From contig NZ_CP031969.1 of assembly GCF_003443735.1 (NCBI RefSeq), positions 806,001-870,000 on the forward strand: 64,000 bases of DNA. Reading direction: 5' to 3'. The notes below the pieces were generated by a model. The model saw only the letters and a program-made list of their open reading frames with translations. It searched no databases and had not been told where the DNA came from. The translations under genes and the position numbers were made by a program. Of this stretch, positions 48,787-58,482 are shown in pieces. The stretch comes from Streptomyces sp. CC0208. GTDB taxonomy: Bacteria > Actinomycetota > Actinomycetes > Streptomycetales > Streptomycetaceae. The first letter of the stretch is position 1; every line of letters begins with the position of its first letter.

Positions 48787-49677
48787 ATGGACTACTGCTC
48801 CTCGTGCCGTCGGCATCTCAACGGCGCCCTGGCGTGCCCCGGATGCGGCGCCTACGCCCCGGACATCGCTCCCCCCGCCCACGTCTACGCGACGACCGGC
48901 ACGGCGGCAGCGGCGTGGGACGAAGCACCCAAGTGGCACGACGCGGGCCTCCCCGAGGAGCCGGCGGCCGACCCCGCTGTCCCGTCGGAGGACGTGGCGG
49001 ACGCACCGGTGGTGGCGGAGGGGCGGGCGGCACGGCGGCGCCAGCGGGCCCGCTGGAAGAAGAACCAGCGCAAGGCCGTGGTCGCGACCGCGGTGGCCCT
49101 CGTCGGTGGCGGCCTGACCGTCTCCGCGATGAACCAGCAGTCCCACACCCGGACCCAGGCGTCCACCTCACCGGACAACCGGTCCATGGGGGTGGCGGAG
49201 CTGCCCACCTCGGACGACGGCCTTCCTGCGTCGTCGCCCGCCACGGCACGCCAGGCGTCCACGACGACCCCCTCCACGAAGGTCGGCTCGCACCGGCGGA
49301 CAGTCGGCTCCGAGTCCACGACGACCCGGTCGTCGGTCCACACGGACTCCGCCGCCTCCCCCACGCCCACGGCGACGACCGCCTCGCGGGCGCAGTCCCA
49401 GGGGACGCTCTCGACGTCGGTCGCGGCCGGCGCCGACACCGGCGGCACGACCGGCACGACCACCACGACGTCGGGCACGACCGGCACGACGACAACGGGG
49501 CAGACCTCTTCCTCGTCCACCGGCACGGACAGCACGACGAGCACGAGCACGAACACGAACACCGGCTCGAACACCGGCTCGAACAGCGGCAGCTCGCAGA
49601 CTTCGCAGACGACCACGTCGTCATCCGCGAGCGATCCGTCGGGGCTGTGCGTGCTCAACCTGCTCTGCATCAGCTGA
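48787..49677 (+). CDS. SCO2400-family zinc-ribbon membrane protein
   Basis: A 296-residue protein beginning with a zinc ribbon (MDYCSSCRRHLNG and CPGCGAYAPDIAPP), then an acidic linker, a basic stretch RRRQRARWKKNQRK and a single hydrophobic segment (AVVATAVALVGGGLTVSAM, about residues 97-115). The remaining 180 residues are low-complexity Thr/Ser/Gly, ending in a short hydrophobic peptide with two Cys (CVLNLLC). The order predicts a cytoplasmic zinc ribbon and an extracytoplasmic, probably glycosylated, Ser/Thr tail. Function unknown; the family is confined to streptomycetes as far as I know. The ATG follows AGGAAGACC. Confidence 0.82.
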   Translation: MDYCSSCRRHLNGALACPGCGAYAPDIAPPAHVYATTGTAAAAWDEAPKWHDAGLPEEPAADPAVPSEDVADAPVVAEGRAARRRQRARWKKNQRKAVVATAVALVGGGLTVSAMNQQSHTRTQASTSPDNRSMGVAELPTSDDGLPASSPATARQASTTTPSTKVGSHRRTVGSESTTTRSSVHTDSAASPTPTATTASRAQSQGTLSTSVAAGADTGGTTGTTTTTSGTTGTTTTGQTSSSSTGTDSTTSTSTNTNTGSNTGSNSGSSQTSQTTTSSSASDPSGLCVLNLLCIS

Positions 49678-49696
49678 AACGGGACCCGCGGGCCCC

Positions 49697-50827
49697 TTAA
49701 CAGCACAGCGGCAGGGTGGCGAGGTGGTCGTCGAGCAGGCCGGAGATGAGGCGGTGGTCCCGCGCGGAGGGGTGCCAGTCGCAGCCCAGGTGGTCCAGGG
49801 CGGGGTCGTCGTAGTACCAGTGGCCGACCCGCTCGTCGCCCCGCGCGTTGCGGGTGCGGGCGATCCCCTCGACGGTCTCGGCGAAGGGGCTGGAGCCCAG
49901 GTCGGTGGCGCTGACGACGAGGAACGTCCGGGGGCCGTAGCGGGCGCGCAGCTTGTCGAGGAAGCCGTGGTAGGCGGACTCGTAGGCGGCGACCAGTTCG
50001 GTCTCGGTGCCCCAACGCTCCCCCGGGCTCAGGGGTGTTGAGAAGTCGTTGAGGCCCAGCCCGATGACGACGACCTGCGGCCGCCAGTCGGCCGGCTTCT
50101 GCCAGACGTCCCCCTCCACGCCGAGCAGGGCTCGGTCGTAGTAGGTGCGGAAGTCGGTGCCGGGGCTGCTGCCGTTGTAGTTGCGGACCATGCCCCGGCC
50201 GGAGAAGGCGTTGATCTGGTAGTCGGCGCCGAGGCGTCGGGCGGTGAGGGCACCGAACGAGAGGTCGGAGTCGGTGTTCCGGTCGACTCCCCCGTTGCCC
50301 GAACAGTCACGTGTGCCGGAGAGGTTGCCGTAGCCCGCGGTGTAGGAGTCTCCGATGAACTCGATCTGCCTGCGGCGGGCCGGGGGCCGGGCCAGGATCG
50401 CGCCGCCCGCCGCGGCGACGAAGCCGCCGAACCTGCCCTCGCTCCCAGGGCTTTCGGTGCGTTTGACGAGCCGCACGCGGTGCTCGGTGTCGGCGAGCCC
50501 CGTGACCCAGGCGGTGGTCCGGCCGGGAGTGACGAGGGTGGTCGTGGTCCTGCCGTCCACCTGGACGTCGTAGTCGTTGACGGAGTCGTCGAGGAGGATG
50601 CCGACACCGGTGCCGCGGAACCGGGCCTCGAAGTAGATGCCGGGCCAGCTGTAGCGCACGAACCCGTCGGCGGCGGCTTTGACCCGGCCCGCCGTGTGGA
50701 ACCGGCGAGAGGCGGCGACGGCCGCGCGCGAGGGGGCGGCAACGGCGGCGACCAGACCGGCGGCGGTGGCGGCGACCAGGGTTCTGCGGGATAAGCGGGA
50801 TAAGCCACGGATCGGGGAGGGCTGCAT
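49697..50827 (-). CDS. Tat-exported SGNH/GDSL esterase (CE2-like)
   Basis: A 376-residue secreted hydrolase. The signal SRLSRRTLVAATAAGLVAAV has the twin-arginine motif. A beta-jelly-roll domain (about residues 45-150) precedes an SGNH domain with the catalytic Ser in IEFIGDSYTAGYGN, the block GLGLNDF and the Asp/His dyad in GCDWHPSARDH. This two-domain order matches carbohydrate esterase family 2 acetyl-xylan/mannan esterases. It would remove acetyl groups from plant polysaccharides outside the cell, which fits the beta-glucosidase in the window. The ATG at 50827 follows GAAGGATG. Confidence 0.9.
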   Translation of the reverse strand: MQPSPIRGLSRLSRRTLVAATAAGLVAAVAAPSRAAVAASRRFHTAGRVKAAADGFVRYSWPGIYFEARFRGTGVGILLDDSVNDYDVQVDGRTTTTLVTPGRTTAWVTGLADTEHRVRLVKRTESPGSEGRFGGFVAAAGGAILARPPARRRQIEFIGDSYTAGYGNLSGTRDCSGNGGVDRNTDSDLSFGALTARRLGADYQINAFSGRGMVRNYNGSSPGTDFRTYYDRALLGVEGDVWQKPADWRPQVVVIGLGLNDFSTPLSPGERWGTETELVAAYESAYHGFLDKLRARYGPRTFLVVSATDLGSSPFAETVEGIARTRNARGDERVGHWYYDDPALDHLGCDWHPSARDHRLISGLLDDHLATLPLCC

Positions 50828-50970
50828 CGGGGCATCCTTCGATGGGAGGCGGTCGGGGCGGAACGCGGGTTCGCCCCCTCCCGAAAGGATCTTCACGCGG
50901 TCGGCGAGGGCGAGGCGTGGCAGGTCGGGCATGAGTCCGGATCTTCGGGGTAGCAGGTCGATGCTTACCC

Positions 50971-51017
50971 GGAGGAAGGGCCGTCACACCTGGGGAGGTC
51001 GCGGCGGCCCTTCCTCC
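50971..51017 (-). terminator. Operon terminator hairpin
   Basis: GGAGGAAGGGCCG (50971-50983) and CGGCCCTTCCTCC (51005-51017) form a perfect 13-bp stem with a 21-nt loop. It lies 33 bp after the last gene of the phosphoglucomutase operon. Confidence 0.8.
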
Positions 51018-51049
51018 ACCCCTTGGCCCGTGCCGGGCCTCCGGCGGGG

Positions 51050-51235
51050 TCAGCCGAGCTGCTCGGCCAGTCCGACGACGATGCCCTCGGGGCCGCGGAC
51101 GTAGCAGAGCCGGTAGATGTTCTCGTACTGCGCGATCTCACCGACGAGTTCGGCACCGTGGGCGCGCAGGCGGGCGACGACGCCGTCGATGTCGTCGACG
51201 GCGATGAGGACGTTGTCCATCCGCTGGATCGTCAT
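51050..51235 (-). pseudogene. VOC protein shortened by an in-frame deletion
   Basis: A 61-codon frame with a good start (GGGAGAT before the ATG). It joins the N-terminal strand of a VOC protein (MTIQRMDNVLIAVDD) directly to the second module (IDGVVARLRAHGAELVGE, YRLCYVRGPEGIVVGLAEQL). Full-length relatives I know are about 140 residues with a second VDD in the middle, so about 80 residues appear to be deleted between the two VDD copies. Only one module of the two-module fold remains; it may be dead or form a domain-swapped dimer. It is the last gene of the operon. Confidence 0.75.
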
Positions 51236-51262
51236 ACGGGATCTCCCTGGTCCGGGACGGTG

Positions 51263-52162
51263 TCAGAGGCCGAACAGACTGTGCGCGTTGTCGTGGCACA
51301 CGGCCCGCAGCCAGTCCGGTCCGAGGTCCAGGCGTTCCAGGGCGTGGAGCTGGTGAAGGTAGGGGTAGGGGATGCTGGGGAAGTCCGAGCCGAGCAGAAT
51401 GCGGTCGCCGAGCGCGGCGAGCCGGGGCAGGGCCCGGCTCGGGAACGGCATGAAGTCCTCGGTGAAGTCGGTGAACGCCATCGTCGTGTCCAGCCGCACC
51501 TGGTCGTACCGCTCGGCGAGGTCGAGGAACTCCTCGTACTCGGGCATGCCCATGTGCGCGATGACGAGCCGCAGCTTCGGGTTCCGGGCCAGCACCCGCG
51601 CGATGGGCTCGGGGCCGGTGTGCTTGCCGGGCGCGGGCCCGGAGCCGCAGTGGATCACCACGGGGACGCCCGCCTCGGCCAGCAGCCCCCAGGTCCGCCG
51701 GAGGAGGTCGTCGGCAGGGTCGTACCCGCCCACCTGGACGTGCGCCTTGAACACCCGCGCCCCCGCTTCGACGGCCTCGCGGACGTACGTCTCGACGTCG
51801 GGCTCGGGATGGAGGGTGGCGGTGTGCAGACAGTCGGGGGTGCGGCGGGCGAAGTCGGCCGCCCACTCGTTCAGCCACCTGGCCATCCCGGGCTTGTGGG
51901 GGTAGAGCATCGCGGTGAAGGCCCGCACCCCGAACCCCCGCAGCAGGGCCGTTCTCTCCTCCTCCCCCTTCCGGTAGGTGATCGGCCATCCCAGGCCGCC
52001 GATCAGCGGCCCGTTGGTGTCGAAGTACTCCCAGACCTTGTGCAGGACCCGCTCGGGCATGAAGTGGGTGTGCACGTCGATCAGCCCCGGCAGACCAAGG
52101 CCGCCCCAGAAACGGCGGACCTCACCGGCCTCCTCGTTCGTCGCCACGTCGTGATCGTCCAT
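51263..52162 (-). CDS. Amidohydrolase 2 family protein (ACMSD-like)
   Basis: A 299-residue TIM-barrel metal hydrolase or decarboxylase. Metal-ligand motifs are LIDVHTHFMPERVL, the Lys/His regions ARVFKAHVQVGGYDPAD and VPVVIHCGSGPAPGKHTGPE, RLVIAHMGMPEYEEF, and the Asp in ILLGSDFPSIPYPYLHQL. The family includes ACMSD, gamma-resorcylate decarboxylase and lactonases, so a decarboxylase or lactonase role is possible. The ATG is 6 bp after the phosphoglucomutase stop, so it is co-transcribed with pgm, although no metabolic link is obvious. Confidence 0.88.
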   Translation of the reverse strand: MDDHDVATNEEAGEVRRFWGGLGLPGLIDVHTHFMPERVLHKVWEYFDTNGPLIGGLGWPITYRKGEEERTALLRGFGVRAFTAMLYPHKPGMARWLNEWAADFARRTPDCLHTATLHPEPDVETYVREAVEAGARVFKAHVQVGGYDPADDLLRRTWGLLAEAGVPVVIHCGSGPAPGKHTGPEPIARVLARNPKLRLVIAHMGMPEYEEFLDLAERYDQVRLDTTMAFTDFTEDFMPFPSRALPRLAALGDRILLGSDFPSIPYPYLHQLHALERLDLGPDWLRAVCHDNAHSLFGL

Positions 52163-52168
52163 GTCGGG

Positions 52169-53809
<1,641 letters not shown>

Positions 53810-53907
53810 TTCCCGCTCCTCCGCAAGGGTCGACCGTTGGGTACGGACATCATTCTCCCCTGACGGGGCGGCGGGGACGCGCCTGGGGGCGCGGGTTCCG
53901 TCCGCAC

Positions 53908-53947
53908 CCGTGCCTCACGCGTGCCTCACCCATGCCTCACCCGTGCC
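53908..53947. repeat. 11-bp tandem repeat
   Basis: CCGTGCCTCAC, GCGTGCCTCAC, CCATGCCTCAC and a partial CCGTGCC. About 3.5 copies lie between the divergent pgm and lipoprotein genes, upstream of the lipoprotein start. May be a protein-binding array or slippage. Confidence 0.8.
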
Positions 53948-54002
53948 CGGAAAGGGGGACCCTGCCGGCGAACCCGCCGACGAGGCGAGAGACGGGGGTT
54001 CA

Positions 54003-54527
54003 ATGGCCGTCATGATGCGTAGAAGCACGTCATCCACCGCCGCCGTCGCCACGGTTGCCGCTTGCCTGGTCGCCGTTCTCACGGGGTGTTCCTCCGATTC
54101 CTCGGACGGATCCCCCGCCGAGGGAAAGGGTCGGCCGAACGGGTCCGGGCCCGCGTCCGATCCCGCACAGACGCCCACGCGGTCGTCCACGCCCTCGCCC
54201 GCGCCGACCGGGCCGTGTGCCGACGGGACCTGCGAGATCAAGGTTGCCGTGGGGGACGTGGTGAGCGTGCCGGCCGCGTACGGCCTCGGGCCGATCAAGG
54301 TGACGGCGATCGCCGGCGGCAAGGTCGACATGGTTGCCGGGCTGACCGGGTCGGGATACAGCGTCTCCGGCTGTTCCGGTGGCGGCAGTGTGTCGTCGGC
54401 GGGTGGCGGCGGTGTCAGGTTCACCTGCGAGGAGGGCCCTGCCGCGACCATCAACGACGCCATGAGTCTGAAGGTGGTCGACGTCCTCGACGCGGCCGCC
54501 GTCCTCCGCATCGAACCCGCCCGATGA
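54003..54527 (+). CDS. Putative lipoprotein
   Basis: A 174-residue protein with a lipoprotein signal (AAVATVAACLVAVLTGCSSD; lipidated Cys about 29), a Ser/Pro/Thr-rich linker and a small beta-rich domain with four more Cys (GPCADGTCEIKVAVGDVVS, SGCSGGGSVSSAGG, FTCEEGP). The domain suggests two disulfide bonds. It would be anchored to the outer face of the membrane. The function is unknown. The start is ATG 54003 after GGGGGTTC; ATG 54012 is an alternative. Confidence 0.8.
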   Translation: MAVMMRRSTSSTAAVATVAACLVAVLTGCSSDSSDGSPAEGKGRPNGSGPASDPAQTPTRSSTPSPAPTGPCADGTCEIKVAVGDVVSVPAAYGLGPIKVTAIAGGKVDMVAGLTGSGYSVSGCSGGGSVSSAGGGGVRFTCEEGPAATINDAMSLKVVDVLDAAAVLRIEPAR

Positions 54528-54532
54528 CGTAC

Positions 54533-54554
54533 GGCCCGGCTCGCGCGCCGGGCC
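54533..54554. terminator. Bidirectional hairpin
   Basis: GGCCCGGC-TCGCGC-GCCGGGCC is a perfect 8-bp stem between the convergent lipoprotein and MFS genes. Confidence 0.65.
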
Positions 54555-54567
54555 ATGACCACGTTCT

Positions 54568-55881
54568 TCATCGACGCCGAGGCTCTCGTGCACGGGTGTC
54601 CCGGGCGGAAGGCACAGGCTGGGGGGAGTTCTCGGCCGGACCTGCCCCGCGGCCGGCAGGACCGGTCTGCCGACCGGTCAGCAGGACGAGGGCCAGAGCG
54701 CCGGCGGCCACCTGGCACACGGCGGTCCCCAGCATCAGAGGTACGGCTCCCAGCCCACTGAGAGCTCCCGCCGCGCCCGCCCCGGCGGCCGCGAAGGTGC
54801 TCTTGAGCCCGGCACCGAGCGTGAAGATCTGGGTGCGGGCGCCCGGCGGGGCGTACCGCTCGCGGCCGGCCAGCAGCGCGCTGAACAGCGGGCCGGTACA
54901 GAATCCGGCCATGGCGAACAAGGCGGCCGCGACAACGGCATCACCGGCCCAGGGCACCAGCGCCAGTGGCACCCCGGTGGCCGGCAGAGCCCAGAGCACC
55001 ACACGCTCCGGGTGGTGCCGGCCGACGGGGTGGTAGGCGTAGCTCAGGGAGCCCGCCAGAGCACCGGCGGCGAACGCGGTCATCAGCCCGCCCGTCGCCC
55101 AGGGGGCGTGGTACTCGGCGGCCAGCAGTACGCTCACCACGGGCAACGCCCCCACACCCAGTTGTGCCATGCTGCTTCCCCAAGTGACCGACCGCAACGG
55201 GGAGTTGCGGACCAGCTCGACCGCTCCCCGCGCCAGGTCGGCAGCCCGGAGCCGTCCCGGTCCGGCATGTCCGGGTGGTCCTGCATGTCCCGGGGCCCGT
55301 GGACGCAGCCGCAGCGAGAAGAGCAGGAGCCCACCCGACATCGCTCCGGCCCCGAGAACCGCGAGGGCCGCCCCCGCGCCCACCGCCGTGCCCAGGGCCG
55401 CCGCGACAGCGGGCCCGCAGATGCCCGCCAGGTTGTACGACACCGCGTCGGCACTGAAAGCCCTGGTCAGCCGTTCCTTGCTGAGCAGATCCGCCAGGAG
55501 ACCGGTGAGACCGCCGGTCAGCAAGGGGGCGACACACCCGGCGGCAACGGCCAGAGTCAGCGCCACGCCGTCGTCGACCGTGCCCACCAGGAAGGCCAGG
55601 GCGACGAGCGCGGCACCGTAGAGCGCCACAGCGCCGCCATGGAAGAGACGGCGTCGCCGTACCGCGTCGGCCAGAACGCCGACCACCGGTGCGGCTGCCA
55701 CGTGCGGGATCATCAGCGCGGCCACCAGGGCACCGCCGAGCGTCGTGCTGTGGGCACGCTGGGCGGCCAGCATGACGAGAGCGACGCGGGCTCCCTCGTC
55801 GGCGGTCCGGGCGAGGACTGCCGAGGTCAGGTAGACCGGTAAAGGCGAGGGACCGCCGGTGCGGGGCACCGATCCGCTCAT
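54568..55881 (-). CDS. MFS transporter
   Basis: A 437-residue membrane protein with about 12 hydrophobic segments, in the style of drug-type major facilitator proteins: ARTADEGARVALVMLAAQRA, GVLADAVRRRRLFHGGAVAL (the loop 2-3 motif), and FSADAVSYNLAGICGPAVAA. Its start codon overlaps the stop of the 64-codon repeat peptide gene (ATGA), so it is probably translated from the anti-sigma kinase transcript. An efflux pump controlled with a stress-signalling module is suggested. Substrate unknown. Confidence 0.9.
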   Translation of the reverse strand: MSGSVPRTGGPSPLPVYLTSAVLARTADEGARVALVMLAAQRAHSTTLGGALVAALMIPHVAAAPVVGVLADAVRRRRLFHGGAVALYGAALVALAFLVGTVDDGVALTLAVAAGCVAPLLTGGLTGLLADLLSKERLTRAFSADAVSYNLAGICGPAVAAALGTAVGAGAALAVLGAGAMSGGLLLFSLRLRPRAPGHAGPPGHAGPGRLRAADLARGAVELVRNSPLRSVTWGSSMAQLGVGALPVVSVLLAAEYHAPWATGGLMTAFAAGALAGSLSYAYHPVGRHHPERVVLWALPATGVPLALVPWAGDAVVAAALFAMAGFCTGPLFSALLAGRERYAPPGARTQIFTLGAGLKSTFAAAGAGAAGALSGLGAVPLMLGTAVCQVAAGALALVLLTGRQTGPAGRGAGPAENSPQPVPSARDTRAREPRRR

Positions 55882-56072
55882 GAGCGTCGGGGCCCTTGGA
55901 GGGGCTGCTGGTGACGGTGGGGCACCGGGTCCTCGGCGTCGGTTTCCGCGGCGCCGTCGGTTTCCGCGGCGTCGACAGTTTCCGCGGCGCCGTCGGTTTC
56001 CATGGCGTCATCGGCGTACTGGCTGCGGAGCCGGCTCACGGTGCCGGTCGCGAGGGACGAGCTGGTCAGCAC
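55878..56072 (-). CDS. Small repeat peptide, translationally coupled
   Basis: A 64-codon frame starting at GTG 56072. Its start overlaps the stop of the upstream HATPase kinase gene (GTGCTGA) and its stop overlaps the MFS start (ATGA), the pattern of a translationally coupled three-gene operon. Residues about 22-44 are an acidic hexad repeat (ETDGAA, ETVDAA, ETDGAA, ETDAED) encoded by an 18-bp tandem repeat, followed by a His/Gln/Pro/Arg tail. No ribosome binding site is visible. Nothing similar is known to me; the function is unknown. Confidence 0.5.
   Translation of the reverse strand: MLTSSSLATGTVSRLRSQYADDAMETDGAAETVDAAETDGAAETDAEDPVPHRHQQPLQGPRRS
55942..56013. repeat. 18-bp tandem repeat, four copies
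   Basis: Units at 55942-55959, 55960-55977, 55978-55995 and 55996-56013, consensus GTTTCCGCGGCGCCGTCG. Units 1 and 3 are identical. They keep the reading frame of the small peptide gene. They are directly adjacent without spacers, so they are not a CRISPR array. Confidence 0.9.
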
Positions 56073-56548
56073 GGGCGTGCCAGGGGCGCGGGACCGGGAG
56101 TGCCGGTCAGGGCGATCAGGGCGGTGATGCGCTTGCCGACTGCCAGCCGCTGGATGTCGAGGCCCTGGGTGACGGCCCTGACGATCTCCAGGCCGTGCCG
56201 GCCGACGCGGTCCGGGTCGGTGGGCAGCGCCGACGGCAGTGCGGGGTTGCTGTCCCCGACGACGACCTCCACCCGGGCACCGGTGCTGCGCAACTCCATG
56301 ACGACAGGCCCGGGGGCGTATTTGAGGGCGTTGGTGACCAGCTCACTGACGACGAGCTGGATCGTCCCCACGGTGTACGACGAGATGTCCCGGCCGTACT
56401 CGTCCCGGAGCCGGGCGAGGAAGTCGGCCGCGTGGCGCCTGGCCCGGGCGATGCATCCGTCGTCCCCGGCCAGGGCGAAGCCGACGCGTGTCCACTGGCC
56501 GTCGCGCTCGGTACAGTCCCCGTCCTCGGCTCGCGAACCCATCGGCAT
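56066..56548 (-). CDS. Anti-sigma-factor-type HATPase protein (RsbW-like kinase)
   Basis: A 160-residue GHKL ATPase. The fold is ARARRHAADFLARLRDEYGR, the N box VVSELVTNALKYAPGPVVME, the G box VGRHGLEIVRAV. Such proteins bind a sigma factor or phosphorylate a STAS antagonist. The start at ATG 56548 follows GGAAGAGG. It is divergent from a STAS gene (162 bp) and near a PP2C phosphatase, so the three core parts of a partner switch are within 2.3 kb, but no sigma factor is present. Downstream are the repeat peptide and MFS gene. Confidence 0.88.
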   Translation of the reverse strand: MPMGSRAEDGDCTERDGQWTRVGFALAGDDGCIARARRHAADFLARLRDEYGRDISSYTVGTIQLVVSELVTNALKYAPGPVVMELRSTGARVEVVVGDSNPALPSALPTDPDRVGRHGLEIVRAVTQGLDIQRLAVGKRITALIALTGTPGPAPLARPC

Positions 56549-56709
56549 CAGCCTCTTCCTTCCCGTCTCCGACCGCGAGTGCCCACCGGGGCGCATCGGA
56601 TGCGCACCCGAGGCGATGTTCGGCACAGCGGCCCGGTGCAGCCGACCGGGACGGTGGGGCACAATCGTCCGCGAACGCTGCCCCGGCAGCCTGGCCGAGG
56701 TGAGGAACG

Positions 56710-57084
56710 GTGACCGACATATCGCCAACAGAGCGACCAGAGCGGCTGTGCGTCGCGCGCACGACTGCCGACGGCATCCGCGTGGTGACCCTGCGCGGGG
56801 ACATCGACCACGATGTCAAGGACGCCCTGACCACGGCACTGCTCCCCCCGGACGGTGCTGACGACGGTCAGGCACCCCGTGTCGTGGCGGATCTCAGCGG
56901 CGTGACCTTCCTGGACTCCACCGGCATCAATGTCTTCGTCCAGGTCCACCAACAGGTCAGCACGGCCCAGGGGTGGCTGCGCCTGGCCGCGGCCCGGGAG
57001 TCGGTGACACGGGTGTTCGAACTCGTCGGCCTGGACACCGTCATCGCCTGCCATCCCACGGTCGAGCAGGCCCTGAACCCCTGA
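56710..57084 (+). CDS. STAS-domain anti-sigma factor antagonist
   Basis: A 124-residue STAS protein. It has VVTLRGDIDHDVKDALTTAL, the phosphorylation motif VTFLDSTGINVFVQVHQQ (Ser70), and the C-terminal helix region ARESVTRVFELVGLDTVIAC. When unphosphorylated, such proteins bind the anti-sigma kinase and free the sigma factor. The GTG start at 56710 follows GAGGAACG. It is divergent from the HATPase gene and convergent with the GAF-PP2C phosphatase, its expected partners. Confidence 0.92.
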   Translation: MTDISPTERPERLCVARTTADGIRVVTLRGDIDHDVKDALTTALLPPDGADDGQAPRVVADLSGVTFLDSTGINVFVQVHQQVSTAQGWLRLAAARESVTRVFELVGLDTVIACHPTVEQALNP

Positions 57085-57145
57085 CACACGACGCCGGTGA
57101 GGCTGTCTGCTCAACCGCTCCTCGGCCGAGCCCTGGTCTCCCCGC

Positions 57146-58324
57146 TCATGCTTGTTCGGCCGGTCGGCGTTGTCCGCCGTGCCAGTCCAGGATCAGGACC
57201 GTGGCATCGTCCCGAAGGCTGCCATGGCAGGCATCGAGCACCGCGGCGGTCAGGGCTCTGACGGCTTCTCTCGGATGCAGCTCACGGGTGTCGTGCATCA
57301 CCGAGGTCAGGTCCGCCGCCGCGGCACCGCGTTCCAGCATGCCGTCGGTGAGCAGGATCAGACGGTCTCCGGGACGCAGTTGCAGCTGTTGGAGGCGGTA
57401 GGACGAGGGTGCCGCCACGCCGAACGGCAGATTGACGGCGAGCTTCACCTCCTCGACGGTGCCCTCACGCAGCCGCAGCGGCCAGGGGTGGCCGGCGTTG
57501 ACCAGTTCGCACAGGCCCGTCTCCAGGTCGACGCACAGCAACTGCCCGGTGGCCAGCCCGCGGCTGTGGCTCAGCAGGGCCTGATGGGCGTGGTCGGCCT
57601 GCTTGAGGGCGTCGCAGCCGCTGCGGCGCGCCTGCCGCAGCGCACCGACCAGCAGGGTGGCCAGCAGAGCGGAGTTCGTGTCGTGACCCATGGCGTCGGT
57701 GATGGACAGATGCAGGGTGTCGCCGTCGAGGGTGTAGTCGTAGGTGTCGCCGCCGATGTCGTCCGCCGGCACCAGCCCGGCGGCCAGGGTGAACTGGACC
57801 GCCTCGCAGCAGGGCGCCGAGGGGAGCAGCTGGTGCTGGATCTCCGCGGCCAGGCTGGTCTTCGTGGTGCGCCGGCCCAGGTGGTAGAGGTCGGTGAAGC
57901 GCCCGTCCGTGACGATGATGTAGGCCAGCGCGTGTGCCGCGTCGCGGACCTGCCGCAGCACGGTGTCGTCGGCGCACTGCAGGGTCACCTCCAGGACGCC
58001 GAGGCAGTCGCCGCGGTTGGTGACCGGCGTGATGACGCGCCGTCCGCCCTGGCCGTCCGGTTCCACGTGCTGGCGCTGGCTCCGCAGCACGCTGTCGTAG
58101 AGACTGCCCTGCAGCTCGATGGGCTCGGCACCGTCCGTGCCGTCGGCTCCCGCCGCGGCCAGCCGTACCAAGCGCTGACCGATGAGGTCGACGAAGAGGA
58201 ACGACACCCGCTCCGCACCGAACCGCTTCTGCAGGTCGCGCGCCACGACGTCGACGGACTCACCGGGCGGGGCCGCTTCCGCAGCGGCCAACAATTCGCC
58301 CAGTTCCAGATCTGCACCCTCCAC
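57146..58324 (-). CDS. GAF-PP2C (SpoIIE-type) phosphatase
   Basis: A 392-residue cytoplasmic phosphatase. An N-terminal GAF-like sensor (about residues 15-150: VSFLFVDLIGQRLVRLAAAG, VITPVTNRGDCLGVLEV) precedes a PP2C domain with LVPADDIGGDTYDYTLD, LHLSITDAMGHDTNSALLAT, LILLTDGMLERGAAAADLTS and SLRDDATVLILDW. It should dephosphorylate the STAS protein encoded convergently. The GTG at 58324 with GGGAGG upstream is the best start. The GAF domain would sense a cytoplasmic signal. Confidence 0.92.
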   Translation of the reverse strand: MEGADLELGELLAAAEAAPPGESVDVVARDLQKRFGAERVSFLFVDLIGQRLVRLAAAGADGTDGAEPIELQGSLYDSVLRSQRQHVEPDGQGGRRVITPVTNRGDCLGVLEVTLQCADDTVLRQVRDAAHALAYIIVTDGRFTDLYHLGRRTTKTSLAAEIQHQLLPSAPCCEAVQFTLAAGLVPADDIGGDTYDYTLDGDTLHLSITDAMGHDTNSALLATLLVGALRQARRSGCDALKQADHAHQALLSHSRGLATGQLLCVDLETGLCELVNAGHPWPLRLREGTVEEVKLAVNLPFGVAAPSSYRLQQLQLRPGDRLILLTDGMLERGAAAADLTSVMHDTRELHPREAVRALTAAVLDACHGSLRDDATVLILDWHGGQRRPAEQA

Positions 58325-58482
58325 AGCAACCTCCCATCGGCTGCCGCAACTTCTTCCCCACATCTCCGCGTCATCACCTGATACGGCTGTATTGCCTGGT
58401 CAAAGGCTCGCCAAACCCGCCCAGGACCCTGAATCGAAGCGGCGTCCGTTGATCTACATCCGTCCCGGGTAGACGCAACGGC

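Noticed and set aside
55942..56013. Possible CRISPR-like array
   Set aside because: The 18-bp units are directly adjacent without spacers and keep a reading frame, so they are a coding tandem repeat.
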